Source: Clostridia bacterium (lineage in GTDB: Bacteria; Bacillota; Clostridia; DUPQ01). Taken from it: 5,048 bases of DNA. Below, piece by piece: positions 4,663 to 5,048 of this stretch. The position numbers were made by a program, and so were the translations under genes. Each line of letters starts with the position of its first letter. The first letter of the stretch is position 1. The DNA lies in contig JAQVAJ010000143.1 of assembly GCA_028690885.1 (NCBI GenBank), positions 1-5,048 of the forward strand. The letters run 5' to 3'. Under the pieces are notes generated by a model. That model worked only from the letters and a program-made list of their open reading frames with translations, ran no database searches and was not told the origin of the DNA.

Positions 4663-5007
4663 GGAAGCCGAAGCGGTAAGCTAATAAATGTGTTATAAGT
4701 TTCCATTGATGCTCAAATGGATGCACGAATAATTACCTAAAACTCTTTACTTCTAAAAGCTGTTCTCAAACGGTTCACCTCTTTCGCAAGACAGCATCAG
4801 GAATTAAAATTCTACGTAACTGCCATCTGTTGCGGTATAGCAGGTTATCTGGCAGAAGAAGTGGCTCCGTATTTCTCGCAGGCGGCATCTTTTCCCAATG
4901 TTTTCCTGCCTTTGAGTTTTTGGAAGGTGATCAATGCCGGTGAAAAGAAACCTTAGGTCTATGCGCTTCCGGATGAACTTTTGAAAAAGATCCCGGGACA
5001 ATTGTAA
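4663..5007 (+). pseudogene. Decayed remnant of a phage-associated FGSN/GCGIAGY-type protein
   Basis: One frame gives a coherent but broken protein, with in-frame stops at 4696-4698, 4738-4740 and 4954-4956 and no usable start. It reads SIDAQMDARIIT, stop, then NSLLLKAVLKRFTSFARQ and onward to FYVTAICCGIAGYLAEEVAP, NVFLPLSFWKVI, stop, VYALPDELLKKIPGQL. From memory this matches the C-terminal two thirds of a small family found in phages and bacteria (A1S_2505-like proteins), whose members carry an N-terminal FVFGSNxxGxHG motif and a VTxIGCGIAGY motif. Here the first Gly of GCG has become Cys. IGSRSGK at 4660-4680 may be the worn remains of the N-terminal motif. Function of the family is unknown to me. 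The remnant is more G+C rich than the HEPN operon, suggesting a different origin. Confidence 0.6.
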
Positions 5008-5048
5008 TTGTTATAATATCTGAGAGCAAAGAAAGAATCTGGATTTTT
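5008..5048. other. Unassigned right edge
   Basis: The last 41 bases after the remnant's final TAA hold no open frame of note, no strong hairpin and no sign of a third repeat copy. The bases between the HEPN stop and the remnant (4625-4662) are likewise featureless. Confidence 0.5.

Noticed and set aside
4804..5001. Minus-strand 65-residue open frame near the right edge
   Set aside because: The + strand frame here shows coherent family motifs; the minus frame is its shadow.
1..5048. CRISPR array, tRNA or rRNA genes
   Set aside because: No short regularly spaced repeats, cloverleaf-like segments or rRNA signatures were seen.

Overview
The window is a short accessory (island-type) stretch of a low-G+C bacterial chromosome or mobile region. 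Every gene I can support is on the + strand. Most starts lack a clear Shine-Dalgarno sequence, the intergenic DNA is A+T rich, and the proteins resemble (from memory, not from a search) sporadic accessory families common in Bacteroidota. I therefore favour a Bacteroidota host, with moderate confidence. There is no transposase, integrase, rRNA, tRNA or CRISPR array in the window.

Layout. Bases 1-45 look like the 3' end of a truncated upstream gene. At 56-436 lies the first copy of a 381-bp repeat. It holds a long stem-loop, an open frame for a 58-residue small membrane protein and a second, smaller stem-loop. Three genes follow: a very A+T-rich gene of unknown function with faint nitrilase-superfamily features (521-1420), an HNH nuclease (1434-2516) and a HIT-family nucleotide hydrolase/transferase (2513-2911). 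The last two overlap by ATGA and are clearly co-translated. A second repeat copy (2944-3324) begins 32 bases after the HIT stop, at a constant offset of 2888 bases from the first and with no gaps over its whole length. It is followed by an A+T-rich two-gene unit: an unrecognised 158-residue protein (3400-3876) and a HEPN-type putative ribonuclease (3887-4624). The window closes with a decayed remnant of a phage-associated family (about 4663-5007) broken by at least three in-frame stops.

How the parts may work together. The sequence shows two accessory gene units, each immediately downstream of a nearly identical 381-bp element, and each element begins shortly after a stop codon. The element's main hairpin keeps its pairing through a compensatory G-C to A-T change between copies, which suggests that the folded structure itself is maintained. 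The cargo (HNH nuclease plus HIT enzyme; HEPN protein plus partner) is typical of defence or toxin-type islands. The most interesting hypothesis is a repeat-bounded cassette arrangement in which a structured element carries or receives defence-like genes. This is inference: two copies alone cannot separate a mobile or recombining element from a simple segmental duplication.
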